From: Oscillospiraceae bacterium
Lineage (GTDB): Bacteria; Bacillota_A; Clostridia; Oscillospirales; Oscillospiraceae
Assembly (NCBI GenBank): GCA_015068055.1
Contig: SVLG01000030.1
Coordinates: 1-23,698, forward strand
DNA length: 23,698 bases
Direction: 5' to 3'
Shown: in pieces, positions 1 through 7,131 of the stretch
Position numbering within the stretch: the stretch's first letter is position 1
Layout: every line of letters begins with the position of its first letter
Translations under genes and position numbers: made by a program
The notes under the pieces: generated by a model
Told to the model about the DNA's origin: nothing
Databases searched by the model: none
The model's input: only the letters and a program-made list of their open reading frames with translations

Positions 1-1691
1 GGTTCCGCGAGAAGATGGGCCTCCTGCCTGAAGAGATCATCCCCTACGGCAAGACCCCCAAGCTGGACTTCCTGAAGATCATGGAGCGTCTGAAGGACAA
101 GCCCGACGGCAAGTTCATCGAGGTCACCGCTATCTCCCCCACCCCCCTGGGCGAGGGTAAGTCCACCACTTCTCTGGGCCTGATCGAGGGTCTGGGCAAG
201 CTGGGCAAGAATGTCGGCGGCTGCCTGCGTCAGCCCTCCGGCGGCCCCACCATGAACGTTAAGGGCACTGCTGCCGGCGGCGGCAACGCTCTGCTCATCC
301 CCATGACCGAGTTCTCCCTCGGCCTCACCGGCGACATCAACGACATCTGCAACGCTCATAACCTCGGCATGGTGGCCCTCAACGCCCGTATGCAGCATGA
401 GCGCAACTACGACGACGAGAAGCTGGCCTCCATCGGTCTGAAGCGTCTCGACATCGACCCCGAGCGTATCGAGTGGAACTTCGTTATGGACTTCTGCTGC
501 CAGGCTCTGCGTAACATGAAGATCGGCCTCGGCGAGGGCAAGCTCAACGGCTACGAGATGGAGACCCGCACCAACATCGCCGTCTCCTCCGAGCTGATGG
601 CCATTCTGGCCGTTGCCACCGACCTGAAGGATCTGCGCGAGCGTATCGGCAAGATCGTCATGGCTTACAACAAGAAGGGCGAGCCCGTCACCGCCGAGGA
701 CCTCGAGGTCGCCGGTGCCATGTGCGCCTGGATGCGTAACTGCATCAACCCCACCCTCTGCTACACCGTCGAGCATCAGCCCTGCCTGATCCACGCCGGC
801 CCCTTCGCCAACATCGCCATCGGCCAGAGCTCCATCATCGGCGACCGTCTCGCCCTCAAGCTCTTCGACTACCATGTCACCGAGTCCGGCTTCGCTGCCG
901 ACATCGGCTTTGAGAAGTTCTGGAACGTTAAGTGCCGTCTCTCCGGCCTGAAGCCCCACGTCTCCGTCGTGGTCGCCACCATCCGTGCCCTTAAGATGCA
1001 CGGCGGCGGTCCCGAGGTCCGTCCCGGCCGTCCCCTGCCCAAGGAGTACACCGAGGAGAACCTGGAGCTGCTGGAGAAGGGCTGCTGCAACCTCTTCCAC
1101 CACGTCAACAACGTCAAGAAGAGCGGCATCAAGCCCGTCGTCTGCATCAACAAGTTCTACACCGACACCGATGCTGAGGTTGCTCTCATCCGTAAGCTCT
1201 GCGCCGAGCAGGGTGTGCGCTGCGCTCTGAGCGAGCACTGGCAGTACGGCGGCGAAGGCGCCCTCGAGCTGGCCCAGGCCGTTGTCGACGCCTGCGAAGA
1301 AGCCAACGACCCCATCAAGTACCTCTACGATCTCGAGACTCCTCTGCGTCAGCGCGTCGAGCTGATCGCCAAGGAAGTCTACGGCGCCGACGGCGTCGAG
1401 TGGTCCGAGCTGGCCACCCAGAAGGCTGAGCGCTTCGAGAACGATCCCAAGTACGCCGACTACTGCACCATGATGGTTAAGACTCACCTGTCTCTCAGCG
1501 ACGATCCCACCCTCAAGGGCGTGCCCACCGGTTGGAAGCTGAAGATTCGTGACATCCTGGAGTACGGCGGCGCCAAGTTCCTCTGCCCCATGGCCGGCAC
1601 CATCTCCATGATGCCCGGCACCGGCTCCAACCCCGCCTACCGCAAGGTCGACGTCGACGTCGAGACCGGCAAGGTTTCCGGCCTGTTCTAA
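1..1691 (+). CDS. fhs: Formate-tetrahydrofolate ligase, 5' end cut by the window edge
   Basis: Cytosolic enzyme that joins formate to tetrahydrofolate using ATP, giving 10-formyl-THF for purine synthesis and one-carbon metabolism. The frame is open to the window edge (first full codon at base 3). The ATG at base 15 is probably internal: the P-loop TPLGEGKST sits only about 45 residues after it, whereas family members place it near residue 65-75, so about 20 residues are missing. Other visible family blocks are [16 protein letters not shown], the GDIND segment, [14 protein letters not shown], the [14 protein letters not shown] block and a terminal SGLF. The sequence departs from the classical Moorella-type protein (see findings) but keeps the active-site blocks. 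Arginine is mostly CGT/CGC and most codons end in C, suggesting high expression. It is followed by a hairpin and then fchA, a common folate-gene pairing. Confidence 0.96.
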   Translation, partial: FREKMGLLPEEIIPYGKTPKLDFLKIMERLKDKPDGKFIEVTAISPTPLGEGKSTTSLGLIEGLGKLGKNVGGCLRQPSGGPTMNVKGTAAGGGNALLIPMTEFSLGLTGDINDICNAHNLGMVALNARMQHERNYDDEKLASIGLKRLDIDPERIEWNFVMDFCCQALRNMKIGLGEGKLNGYEMETRTNIAVSSELMAILAVATDLKDLRERIGKIVMAYNKKGEPVTAEDLEVAGAMCAWMRNCINPTLCYTVEHQPCLIHAGPFANIAIGQSSIIGDRLALKLFDYHVTESGFAADIGFEKFWNVKCRLSGLKPHVSVVVATIRALKMHGGGPEVRPGRPLPKEYTEENLELLEKGCCNLFHHVNNVKKSGIKPVVCINKFYTDTDAEVALIRKLCAEQGVRCALSEHWQYGGEGALELAQAVVDACEEANDPIKYLYDLETPLRQRVELIAKEVYGADGVEWSELATQKAERFENDPKYADYCTMMVKTHLSLSDDPTLKGVPTGWKLKIRDILEYGGAKFLCPMAGTISMMPGTGSNPAYRKVDVDVETGKVSGLF

Positions 1692-1704
1692 TCCGATTGC
1701 CTAC

Positions 1705-1746
1705 ACAAGCACAGGCGGGTAACCGCCTGTGCTTGTCTCATTTTAA
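1705..1746 (+). terminator. Hairpin terminator after fhs
   Basis: A perfect 14-bp stem (ACAAGCACAGGCGG at 1705-1718, complement at 1723-1736) closes a GTAA tetraloop and is followed by CTCATTTTA. The stem is strong but the T-run is short, so some read-through into fchA is plausible. Confidence 0.75.
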
Positions 1747-1776
1747 GCATCAATATGTGATAAGGAGAACATCTCT

Positions 1777-2397
1777 ATGGATATGTCTATGGAATCCTGC
1801 CGCAAGTTTGTGGAAGTTCTCGCTTCCGATGCCCCCGCTCCCGGCGGCGGCGGTGCGGCGGCTCTGGTGGGTGCCATCGGCACCGCTCTGGGCAACATGG
1901 TCGGCTCTCTCACCGTCGGCAAGAAGAAGTATGCCGATGTGGAGGCCGAGATCATTGAGCTGAAGGCCAAGTGCGACGCTCTGCAGAAGGAGCTGCTGGA
2001 TCAGGTGGAAGCCGACGAGATCAACTTCCTCCCCCTGGCCAAGGCCTACGGCATCCCCAAGGACGATCCCAACCGGGACAAGGTCATGGAGGAAGCCACC
2101 ATCATCGCCTGCTCCACTCCCATGAAGATCATGGAGCTGTGCTGCCAGGCCATTGAATACATCAGCGTCTTCGCCGCCAAGGGCAGCCGTCTGGCCGTGT
2201 CCGACGCCGGCTGCGGCGCCGTGTGCTGCAAGGCCGCTCTGCAGGCCGCCAGCCTGAATGTGTTCATCAATACCAAGACCCTGAAGAACCGGGAAGTGGC
2301 CGAGGAAATGAATGCCAAGGCCAACGGCATGCTGGATAAGTACGGCGCCATGGCCGACGAGATTTTCGTCACCGTCAAAGCCGGCTTCGGCCAGTAA
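1777..2397 (+). CDS. fchA: Cyclodeaminase/cyclohydrolase family protein (methenyl-THF cyclohydrolase type, FchA)
   Basis: A 206-residue cytosolic protein of the formiminotransferase-cyclodeaminase C-terminal (FTCD_C) family. In clostridia such stand-alone proteins interconvert formimino- or methenyl-THF and 10-formyl-THF. The diagnostic glycine-rich turn PAPGGGGAAALVGAIG is at about residues 20-35. A helical core with KAYGIPKDD and CSTPMKIMELC follows, and the length matches the stand-alone family. The start is set by AAGGAG at 1762-1767, nine bases before ATG 1777; a second in-frame ATG at 1783 is less well spaced. It lies 85 bp after fhs and carries its own downstream hairpin. Its place beside the ligase and a likely formate channel fits handling of the next step after formate activation. 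Whether the main activity is cyclohydrolase or cyclodeaminase cannot be read from the sequence. Confidence 0.9.
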   Translation: MDMSMESCRKFVEVLASDAPAPGGGGAAALVGAIGTALGNMVGSLTVGKKKYADVEAEIIELKAKCDALQKELLDQVEADEINFLPLAKAYGIPKDDPNRDKVMEEATIIACSTPMKIMELCCQAIEYISVFAAKGSRLAVSDAGCGAVCCKAALQAASLNVFINTKTLKNREVAEEMNAKANGMLDKYGAMADEIFVTVKAGFGQ

Positions 2398-2421
2398 TTC
2401 CCCGAATAAACGATAAAAACC

Positions 2422-2460
2422 GCGGCCGTATGGTCTCAAACTCATACGACCGCATTTTTA
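2422..2460 (+). terminator. Terminator after fchA
   Basis: An 11-bp stem with one C-A mismatch (GCGGCCGTATG at 2422-2432 against CATACGACCGC at 2443-2453) is followed directly by ATTTTTAAAA. This is a typical intrinsic terminator for the fhs-fchA unit. Confidence 0.8.
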
Positions 2461-2482
2461 AAATGATAAAACATATAAAAAT

Positions 2483-2498
2483 AGTATGTAAGTATGTA
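2483..2498 (+). repeat. Two tandem copies of AGTATGTA before the FNT gene
   Basis: AGTATGTA occurs at 2483-2490 and again, without a gap, at 2491-2498, ending six bases before the ribosome site of the FNT gene. It sits in an AT-rich leader that contrasts with the GC-rich surroundings. No convincing -35/-10 pair was found here, so its role is unknown. Confidence 0.6.
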
Positions 2499-2503
2499 AA
2501 TAA

Positions 2504-2510
2504 CGGAGGT
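2504..2510 (+). promoter_or_regulatory. Ribosome site that fixes the FNT start
   Basis: CGGAGGT lies seven bases before ATG 2518. An in-frame GTG at 2509 overlaps this ribosome site, so it cannot be the start; the protein begins MKKIKVF. Confidence 0.85.
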
Positions 2511-2517
2511 GTATTTG

Positions 2518-3141
2518 ATGAAAAAGATCAAAGTTTTTATTTACGCCATTCTGGCTGGACTTTGCATAGCCCTTGGCGGGACCGTATATCTGACGCTGGA
2601 GAACAAGATCGTGGGTGCCTTCCTGTTCACGTTGGGCCTTTTTACGATCTGCACTTTTGGCTTCAATCTTTTTACGGGCAAGGTCTGCTATGTTCTTGAA
2701 CGGGATTTTGACTATCTGCTGGATGTGGGCGTGATCTGGCTGGGCAACCTGATGGGCACGCTGCTCAGCGGCTGGGCGCTACTGTCCACCCGCGTGGGCC
2801 CCGGATTGGCCGCGAAGGCGGCGGAGGTCTGCACCACCAAGCTGGGTGACAGCATTCTGAGCATTTTTATACTGGCCATATTCTGCAATATCATGATTTT
2901 CATCGGCGTGGACGGTTACAACAAGAATCCCCACGAGGCGGGCAAGTACCTTTCCATGTTCATGGCCATCATGGTATTCATCCTCTGCGGCTTTGAACAT
3001 TGTGTTGCCAATATGTTCTATTTCACCGTGGGGGGCGTCTGGGGCGGCAAGGCCATCCTGTACCTCGGCGTGATGACCCTCGGCAATGTGGTGGGCGGTC
3101 TGATCATTCCCCTCTGCCGCAAGGCCTTTGCCAACACCTGA
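2518..3141 (+). CDS. Compact formate/nitrite transporter (FNT) family protein
   Basis: A 207-residue integral membrane protein of the FNT family, pentameric channels for formate and related small anions. Six hydrophobic segments are visible at about residues 5-25, 31-51, 68-90, 112-131, 146-168 and 178-199. Two family hallmarks are clear: the loop GFNLFTGK at 48-55 (equivalent of the usual ELFTGN) and the signature GFEHCVANMF at 158-167, whose His161 corresponds to the central pore histidine. The protein is clearly shorter than typical FNT members (about 260-280 residues), with little N- or C-terminal extension. Its position after fhs and fchA suggests formate as substrate, an inference from context; nitrite or hydrosulfide cannot be excluded. 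It is flanked by terminators on both sides, so it is likely transcribed alone. Confidence 0.88.
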   Translation: MKKIKVFIYAILAGLCIALGGTVYLTLENKIVGAFLFTLGLFTICTFGFNLFTGKVCYVLERDFDYLLDVGVIWLGNLMGTLLSGWALLSTRVGPGLAAKAAEVCTTKLGDSILSIFILAIFCNIMIFIGVDGYNKNPHEAGKYLSMFMAIMVFILCGFEHCVANMFYFTVGGVWGGKAILYLGVMTLGNVVGGLIIPLCRKAFANT

Positions 3142-3167
3142 GCCGGCTTATGCCGGCTCTTTTTTTC
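3140..3167 (+). terminator. Terminator after the FNT gene
   Basis: A perfect 8-bp stem (GAGCCGGC / GCCGGCTC) with a TTAT loop is followed by seven T residues. It begins inside the FNT stop codon. Confidence 0.92.
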
Positions 3168-3196
3168 TTGCATTGCGGGGGTTCCGGGGCTATACT
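3168..3196 (+). promoter_or_regulatory. Promoter for the cyclo-ligase gene
   Basis: TTGCAT at 3168-3173 and TATACT at 3191-3196 are separated by exactly 17 bp and lie just after the preceding terminator. The same layout recurs at 4957 and 5765, which supports the call. Confidence 0.75.
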
Positions 3197-3214
3197 GGAG
3201 AAAACTGACCAATG

Positions 3215-3220
3215 AGGTGA
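3215..3220 (+). promoter_or_regulatory. Ribosome site that fixes the cyclo-ligase start
   Basis: AGGTGA lies five bases before ATG 3226. An in-frame GTG at 3217 is part of this site and is rejected as the start. Confidence 0.75.
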
Positions 3221-3225
3221 CCGAT

Positions 3226-3822
3226 ATGTCTGAATTTGTTGCAAACGAAGCCATCGCCGAGGCGCGCAAGGCACAGCGCAAGGGCGGCATCCGCGGCCGC
3301 GACGGTCTCGGTAAGGAAGTCCGGGCTGAGTACAGCCGCCGCATCGTGGAGCGCATTGTGGAGAGCGAGGCTTTTAAAAAGGCGGAGATCATCTTCAGCT
3401 ACCGGGCGGTGAAGGGCGAAGTGAGTCTTGAACTGCTGGAGGAGAAGGCGGCGGCGCTGGGTAAGCGCGTGGCCTACCCCCTCTGCATCGGCCCCGGTCA
3501 GATGATCGCGCTGATCCCTGCCGCCGACGGTGGCTGGATCCCCGGCGCATTCAACATTCTGGAGCCCTGCCGGGAAACCGCCGAGGAGATCCCCCCGGAA
3601 AAGCTGGACCTGCTGCTCTGTCCCTGCAGCTCCTTTGATGCCGACTGCAACCGCATGGGCATGGGCGGCGGCTATTACGACCGCTACCTGCCCCGCTGCG
3701 TGAACGCCGTCATCACCGCCGTGGCCTTCGAGGCCCAGAAGAGCGATAAGATCGCCATGGAGCCCTGGGACGAGCCGGTGCAGGCGGTATTCACCGAAGA
3801 ACGTACGTATGGGAATATCTAA
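3226..3822 (+). CDS. 5-formyltetrahydrofolate cyclo-ligase
   Basis: A cytosolic enzyme of 198 residues that converts 5-formyl-THF to 5,10-methenyl-THF with ATP hydrolysis, returning a storage and inhibitory folate to the active pool. The family signature MGMGGGYYDRYL lies at about residues 144-155, after the usual LLLCPCSSFD strand. The N-terminal arginine/lysine-rich helix and the FSYRAVKGEVS segment also fit, and the length is standard (about 180-200). The start is ATG 3226. It has its own promoter, and its last 14 bases overlap the downstream lipoprotein gene, implying translational coupling. Thematically it belongs with fhs and fchA to the one-carbon block. Confidence 0.93.
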   Translation: MSEFVANEAIAEARKAQRKGGIRGRDGLGKEVRAEYSRRIVERIVESEAFKKAEIIFSYRAVKGEVSLELLEEKAAALGKRVAYPLCIGPGQMIALIPAADGGWIPGAFNILEPCRETAEEIPPEKLDLLLCPCSSFDADCNRMGMGGGYYDRYLPRCVNAVITAVAFEAQKSDKIAMEPWDEPVQAVFTEERTYGNI

Positions 3823-4921
3823 GCGGACCATAAAGTCGGTCCTTGTGCTGCTCGCAGTTTTTTTCCTTGTGGGTTGTGGCGCGACAGCGGAAAGTGCCCC
3901 GGCGGCCACGGAAGCGCCGGTGGTTACGCCGATCCCCGCAGCCGCGCCGGAGCATGACGACGATTACTGGCTGGAGGAAGCCCGTAATGCCATGGAGGCG
4001 GGGGATTACCACACGGCGCTGACGGCTCTGGACGAGGTTGTCGGCAAGACCGATGCTGCCGGGGCTCTGCGGGGCAGGATCCATTTCCTGCAGGGGGAAA
4101 CGGCTTTGAATGCGGGTGAATTTGTCGAGGCGGCGGAGTCCTTCCAAAGGGCCGAAGAAGTGGCGAATTCGGAAGAACTGCTGGAGCTGGCGGAGGCCAT
4201 GCTCCGGGGAGACTACATGGAGGCCGCCCGGATTGCAGCGGAAACAAACCCGTCCCGCTTCCGGCCCTGGCGGGACTTTCTCCGGGCGCATATGAAGGAG
4301 CCGCAGACGCTGGAGGAAGTTTTTCAGCAGGCCATGGTATTTCACATTCTGGACCGAGTGGACGAGCAGCCTCTCAACGAGACGGGTATTGAAAGTCTGG
4401 ACCGTGCCGAGACGGATATCCACAATGTGAGATACATCGGGCCCATCGTGCCGTATAATCAGCAGGAAAAGCTGATGGTACTCAGCGGCGACGCGGCAGA
4501 GCTGGAGGTTTGCGGTCAGGGCGGCGGCAAGGCGCTGATCGTCCGTCGGCAGCCGGACTATCCCCGGGGTGCCGTCTATGCCACGGTGGACAAGTGGATG
4601 AGCCTTCTGCCAGCGGGACTGTACCCCGCCTCGCTGGATGAGGTGGATTACATCCTTTATCTGGACTATGATTACAGCGTCTGCGCTGTTGTTGCGGGCA
4701 ATGACGGCGGGATGCTGGAAGCGCTGCAGATGAGCTGCGTGGTGCGTCTGGTGAATGAACACACCGGGGAGGAGCTTTACCGCTCGGAGAAAATCATGGG
4801 TGCTGCCGATTACGATAACCAGTACCGTCTGGACTTTTTGGCCGAGGACGGCTGGCTGGCCTGTGGCAACCCGCCCATCGGTCGGGCTCTGGCTGAGGCC
4901 ATAGCGGCCCTGCCGGGCTGA
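3809..4921 (+). CDS. Predicted lipoprotein with N-terminal TPR-like helices, function unknown
   Basis: A 370-residue exported protein of unknown function. A type II signal peptide is clear: positive N-region, hydrophobic stretch and a lipobox LVGC, with Cys23 as the lipidated residue. A proline/alanine linker (about 24-50) is followed by paired helices rich in A, E and L (about 53-150), including GDYHTALTALDEVV and GEFVEAAESFQRAEEV, which read as two to three TPR-like repeats. The C-terminal half (about 200-370) was not assigned to a family. The gene begins inside the cyclo-ligase gene (14-base overlap, different frame) with only a weak GAAG before it, so translation probably depends on the upstream gene. 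A terminator follows the stop codon. Confidence 0.8.
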   Translation: MGISKRTIKSVLVLLAVFFLVGCGATAESAPAATEAPVVTPIPAAAPEHDDDYWLEEARNAMEAGDYHTALTALDEVVGKTDAAGALRGRIHFLQGETALNAGEFVEAAESFQRAEEVANSEELLELAEAMLRGDYMEAARIAAETNPSRFRPWRDFLRAHMKEPQTLEEVFQQAMVFHILDRVDEQPLNETGIESLDRAETDIHNVRYIGPIVPYNQQEKLMVLSGDAAELEVCGQGGGKALIVRRQPDYPRGAVYATVDKWMSLLPAGLYPASLDEVDYILYLDYDYSVCAVVAGNDGGMLEALQMSCVVRLVNEHTGEELYRSEKIMGAADYDNQYRLDFLAEDGWLACGNPPIGRALAEAIAALPG

Positions 4922-4924
4922 CAG

Positions 4925-4954
4925 AAAAGAGCTGTTTCAGGACAGCTCTTTTCC
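4925..4954 (+). terminator. Terminator after the TPR-like lipoprotein gene
   Basis: A perfect 11-bp stem, AAAAGAGCTGT at 4925-4935 with its complement at 4942-4952, and a TTCAGG loop. The T-run is formed by the end of the stem (TTTTCC). Confidence 0.8.
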
Positions 4955-4956
4955 TC

Positions 4957-4985
4957 TTGAATTTAGCAAATCAAGCTGCTATACT
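4957..4985 (+). promoter_or_regulatory. Promoter of the thiT transcript
   Basis: TTGAAT at 4957-4962 and TATACT at 4980-4985 with a 17-bp spacer. The riboswitch begins about a dozen bases downstream, at the expected distance from a transcription start. Confidence 0.85.
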
Positions 4986-4996
4986 ATGCTTAACTG

Positions 4997-5088
4997 AATG
5001 GGGAGCTGGGTTGTCCCGGCTGAGACGGCGTTAACGGAGACGCCGGACCCTTGGAACCTGATCCGGATAATGCCGGCGGAGGGAGAAG
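4997..5088 (+). ncRNA. TPP (THI-box) riboswitch
   Basis: A thiamine pyrophosphate-sensing aptamer in the leader of thiT. Conserved landmarks appear in order: GGGGAGC at 5000-5006, GCTGAGA at 5019-5025, a variable stem (GGCGT / ACGCC), GACCC at 5046-5050, then the most conserved block GGAACCTGATCCGG at 5053-5066 and ATAATGCCGGCG at 5067-5078, closing with GAGGGAG. Together with the thiamine transporter gene and the following terminator this is a secure call. With TPP bound the expected output is transcription termination. Confidence 0.95.
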
Positions 5089-5143
5089 CAAAGCGCCTCA
5101 TGCGCCATCTGTCCCAACGCGGCAGATGGGCGCTTTATTTTTT
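5089..5143 (+). terminator. Riboswitch expression-platform terminator
   Basis: GCGCCATCTG at 5102-5111 pairs with CAGATGGGCGC at 5123-5133 (one bulged G). The outer AAAGCGCC at about 5090-5097 offers an alternative pairing with the same downstream arm. A T-rich run, TTTATTTTTT, follows at 5134-5143, just before the thiT ribosome site. This is the expected switch that stops transcription when thiamine pyrophosphate is plentiful. Confidence 0.85.
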
Positions 5144-5159
5144 AAGGAGGCTCTTTGCC

Positions 5160-5717
5160 ATGAAAAGAAACCAGTTAACCCTTACCCTTTGCGAAGGCGC
5201 GATTTTTGTCGCCGCTGCCCTTGTTCTGAGCTACATCAAGATTCCCGTGGGCTTTCTGTTCGGAGGCTTCGGCGGCTCCATCGACTTCGTTATGGTGCCG
5301 CTGATTATCTACGCTGTGCGCCGGGGTGCCGGCTGGGGCGTTGTGGCCGGTCTTATCTTTGGTACGATGAAGTTCTTCTTTGCCGGCGGCAGCGCCATCA
5401 GCTGGCAGTCCATGCTGCTGGATTATTCCCTGGCCTATGGTGCGGTGGGTCTTGCGGGGCTTTGCCGGAAAATGCGGCGGCCGCTGCCGGTCGGCGCGGT
5501 CGTTGGCTGTCTGGGCCGTTTTGTGATCCACTATATCAGCGGCGTTACCATCTATGCCCAGTATATGCCCGAGCGCTTCATGGAGCTGACCATGACCACC
5601 CCGGCGGTGTATTCCCTGCTCTATAACGGAACCTATATGTCCGTGAATACGGTGTTGGCAGTACTGGTCTGTGCGTTGCTGGAAAAACCTCTGGAAAAGT
5701 TCATAAAAGAAGCATAA
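5160..5717 (+). CDS. thiT: Thiamine ECF transporter S-component
   Basis: A 185-residue membrane protein that binds thiamine with high affinity and docks on a shared ECF module (two ATPases plus a T-component, not in this window) to import it. Family features: GGSIDFVMVPLIIYAVRRG after the first helix, the segment QSMLLDYSLAYGAVGLAG, and the C-terminal block RFVIHYISGVTIYAQYMPE followed by a Y-rich YSLLYNGTYM stretch. Six hydrophobic segments fit the ThiT fold. AAGGAGG at 5144-5150 is nine bases before ATG 5160. A longer in-frame reading from 4998 would translate the riboswitch and is rejected. It is the only gene between the riboswitch and the next terminator. Confidence 0.94.
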   Translation: MKRNQLTLTLCEGAIFVAAALVLSYIKIPVGFLFGGFGGSIDFVMVPLIIYAVRRGAGWGVVAGLIFGTMKFFFAGGSAISWQSMLLDYSLAYGAVGLAGLCRKMRRPLPVGAVVGCLGRFVIHYISGVTIYAQYMPERFMELTMTTPAVYSLLYNGTYMSVNTVLAVLVCALLEKPLEKFIKEA

Positions 5718-5751
5718 AAACGGGGAGAGGCAGTGCCTCTCCCCGTTTTCC
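5717..5751 (+). terminator. Terminator after thiT
   Basis: A near-palindrome: AAAACGGGGAGAGG at 5717-5730, loop CAGTG, complement CCTCTCCCCGTTTT at 5736-5749. It overlaps the last base of the stop codon and can act in both directions. Confidence 0.92.
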
Positions 5752-5764
5752 ATGGAAAAACTGC

Positions 5765-5793
5765 TTGCATATTGGGGCTTTCTCCACTATAAT
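5765..5793 (+). promoter_or_regulatory. Promoter of the three-gene envelope operon
   Basis: TTGCAT at 5765-5770 and a perfect TATAAT at 5788-5793 with a 17-bp spacer, 35 bp before the ATG of the first gene. Confidence 0.88.
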
Positions 5794-5827
5794 TGATATT
5801 CGTAAAATTATGTGCGGAGGAATTTCC

Positions 5828-7120
5828 ATGGCATCTAACAATTCTTGGGACGATCTTTTTCCTCAGGGAGAAGACGGCCTCAGCGAGGATTTTGAAGCCC
5901 AGCTCCGGCGGCTCTACGCTCAGGAGGGAAGCTTCGAAGATATTATGACGGAAGAAGTCCAGGCGGAGGAAGCGCCTGCGGAGGAATATTACGAAGAAGA
6001 AGCCTATGAGGCTGAGGAAGAACCCGCAGCGGAGGAAAAGCCTTTGCCGCCCGCCAAGCGCCCTCCTCAGAAGAAAAAGACGGCACCTCCTCCCCGGAAG
6101 AAGAAAAAGGCCAGCCCCATGACCATTGTGGGTCGTGTCTGCGGCGTTTTCTTTGCCACGGTGGGCATGATCGTGCTTCTGCTGCTGGGGGTCATCCTGA
6201 TTGTGGCCCACGGCCCTTCGGCCAAGGCCCAGCAGATGTTCGTTTTCTCCACCAACGAGACCAGCGCTCTCAAGCGGGTGCCCTACTGGTTTATGGACGA
6301 TGCCCAGGTGGATGCCATCCTCAACCCGCCTCCCAAGGTGGTGGAGCCGGATACCTTCGTGGCCATCGGCTTTGAGAACAAGGATGGCGAGAGCGGAGAG
6401 GAGCCTCTGGTGCAGGTGGACGTTGAAACCGCTTCTCAGGAGCTGGAGCTCATCGACATCAAGGGCAGTACCTACAAGGGTAAGATGCTCATCATCCCCG
6501 ATCCCTCCCGTGTGGTGATCGGTTCGCTGGACTACTTCGGCGGCTATGGCATCTATCTGCCGGAGTTTATTGAGAAATACGGTGCCATTGCCGGCACCAA
6601 CGCCGGCGGCTTCTACGACCCCGACGGCTTTGGCGACGGCGGCATCCCCGACGGCATCGTGATCCGCGACGGGGCCATCGCCTTCGGCAACGCCGGTACC
6701 CACTATATCGACGTCATCGGCTTCGACGCCAATCACGTACTCCACGTGGGCGACATGACCGGCCAGCAGGCACTGGATCTCGGCATTGTCAACGCCGTCA
6801 GCTTTGCCCAGGGCCCCGTTCTCATCAAGGACGGTGTCAAGCAGAGCTGGACCAACGTCTCCGTGAACCCCCGTACCTGCATCGGCCAGCGCGCTGACGG
6901 TGCGGTGCTGCTGGCCGTTATCGAGGGCCGTCATATCGACAGCATCGGCGCCAGCTTTGATGATCTGGCCGAGCTGATGTTCGAGTATGGTGCGGTGAAC
7001 GCTGCCAACCTGGACGGCGGTTCTTCCTCCGCCATGATTTATGAGGGCGAGCAGATCACCAAGGGCTCCAACATCGTCGGCTCCCGCCGGATGGCCACCG
7101 CCATTCTGGTGCTGCCCTGA
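5828..7120 (+). CDS. Membrane-anchored phosphodiester glycosidase (NAGPA-domain) protein
   Basis: A 430-residue protein with three parts. Residues 1-75 are a very acidic cytosolic segment rich in Glu. Residues 76-98 are Pro/Lys-rich (KKKKASP) just before one membrane helix at about 103-127. The outside part, from about 175, is a phosphodiester glycosidase domain (NAGPA/DUF2233 family). Its hallmarks are AGTNAGGFYD at 255-263, VNPRTCIGQRADGAVLLAVIEGR at 346-368 and NLDGGSSSAMIYEG at 394-407. The family cleaves sugar-phosphodiester links; in bacteria it is tied to cell-surface glycopolymers, but the substrate here is unknown. The start is ATG 5828 with CGGAGG at 5815-5820; an upstream in-frame ATG at 5765 lies inside the promoter and is rejected. 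First gene of an operon with an unknown protein and a GT2-GtrA glycosyltransferase. Confidence 0.88.
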   Translation: MASNNSWDDLFPQGEDGLSEDFEAQLRRLYAQEGSFEDIMTEEVQAEEAPAEEYYEEEAYEAEEEPAAEEKPLPPAKRPPQKKKTAPPPRKKKKASPMTIVGRVCGVFFATVGMIVLLLLGVILIVAHGPSAKAQQMFVFSTNETSALKRVPYWFMDDAQVDAILNPPPKVVEPDTFVAIGFENKDGESGEEPLVQVDVETASQELELIDIKGSTYKGKMLIIPDPSRVVIGSLDYFGGYGIYLPEFIEKYGAIAGTNAGGFYDPDGFGDGGIPDGIVIRDGAIAFGNAGTHYIDVIGFDANHVLHVGDMTGQQALDLGIVNAVSFAQGPVLIKDGVKQSWTNVSVNPRTCIGQRADGAVLLAVIEGRHIDSIGASFDDLAELMFEYGAVNAANLDGGSSSAMIYEGEQITKGSNIVGSRRMATAILVLP

Positions 7121-7131
7121 GGAGGTTTGAC

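Noticed and set aside
15..17. ATG at base 15 as the start of formate-THF ligase
   Set aside because: The P-loop would be too close to the N-terminus for the family and the frame stays open upstream, so the gene begins outside the window.
4998..5159. Longer thiT reading frame beginning at 4998
   Set aside because: These bases are the TPP riboswitch and its terminator; a strong ribosome site selects ATG 5160.
5765..5827. Upstream in-frame ATG for the glycosidase-domain protein
   Set aside because: It lies within the promoter (between -35 and -10), so it cannot be on the mRNA.
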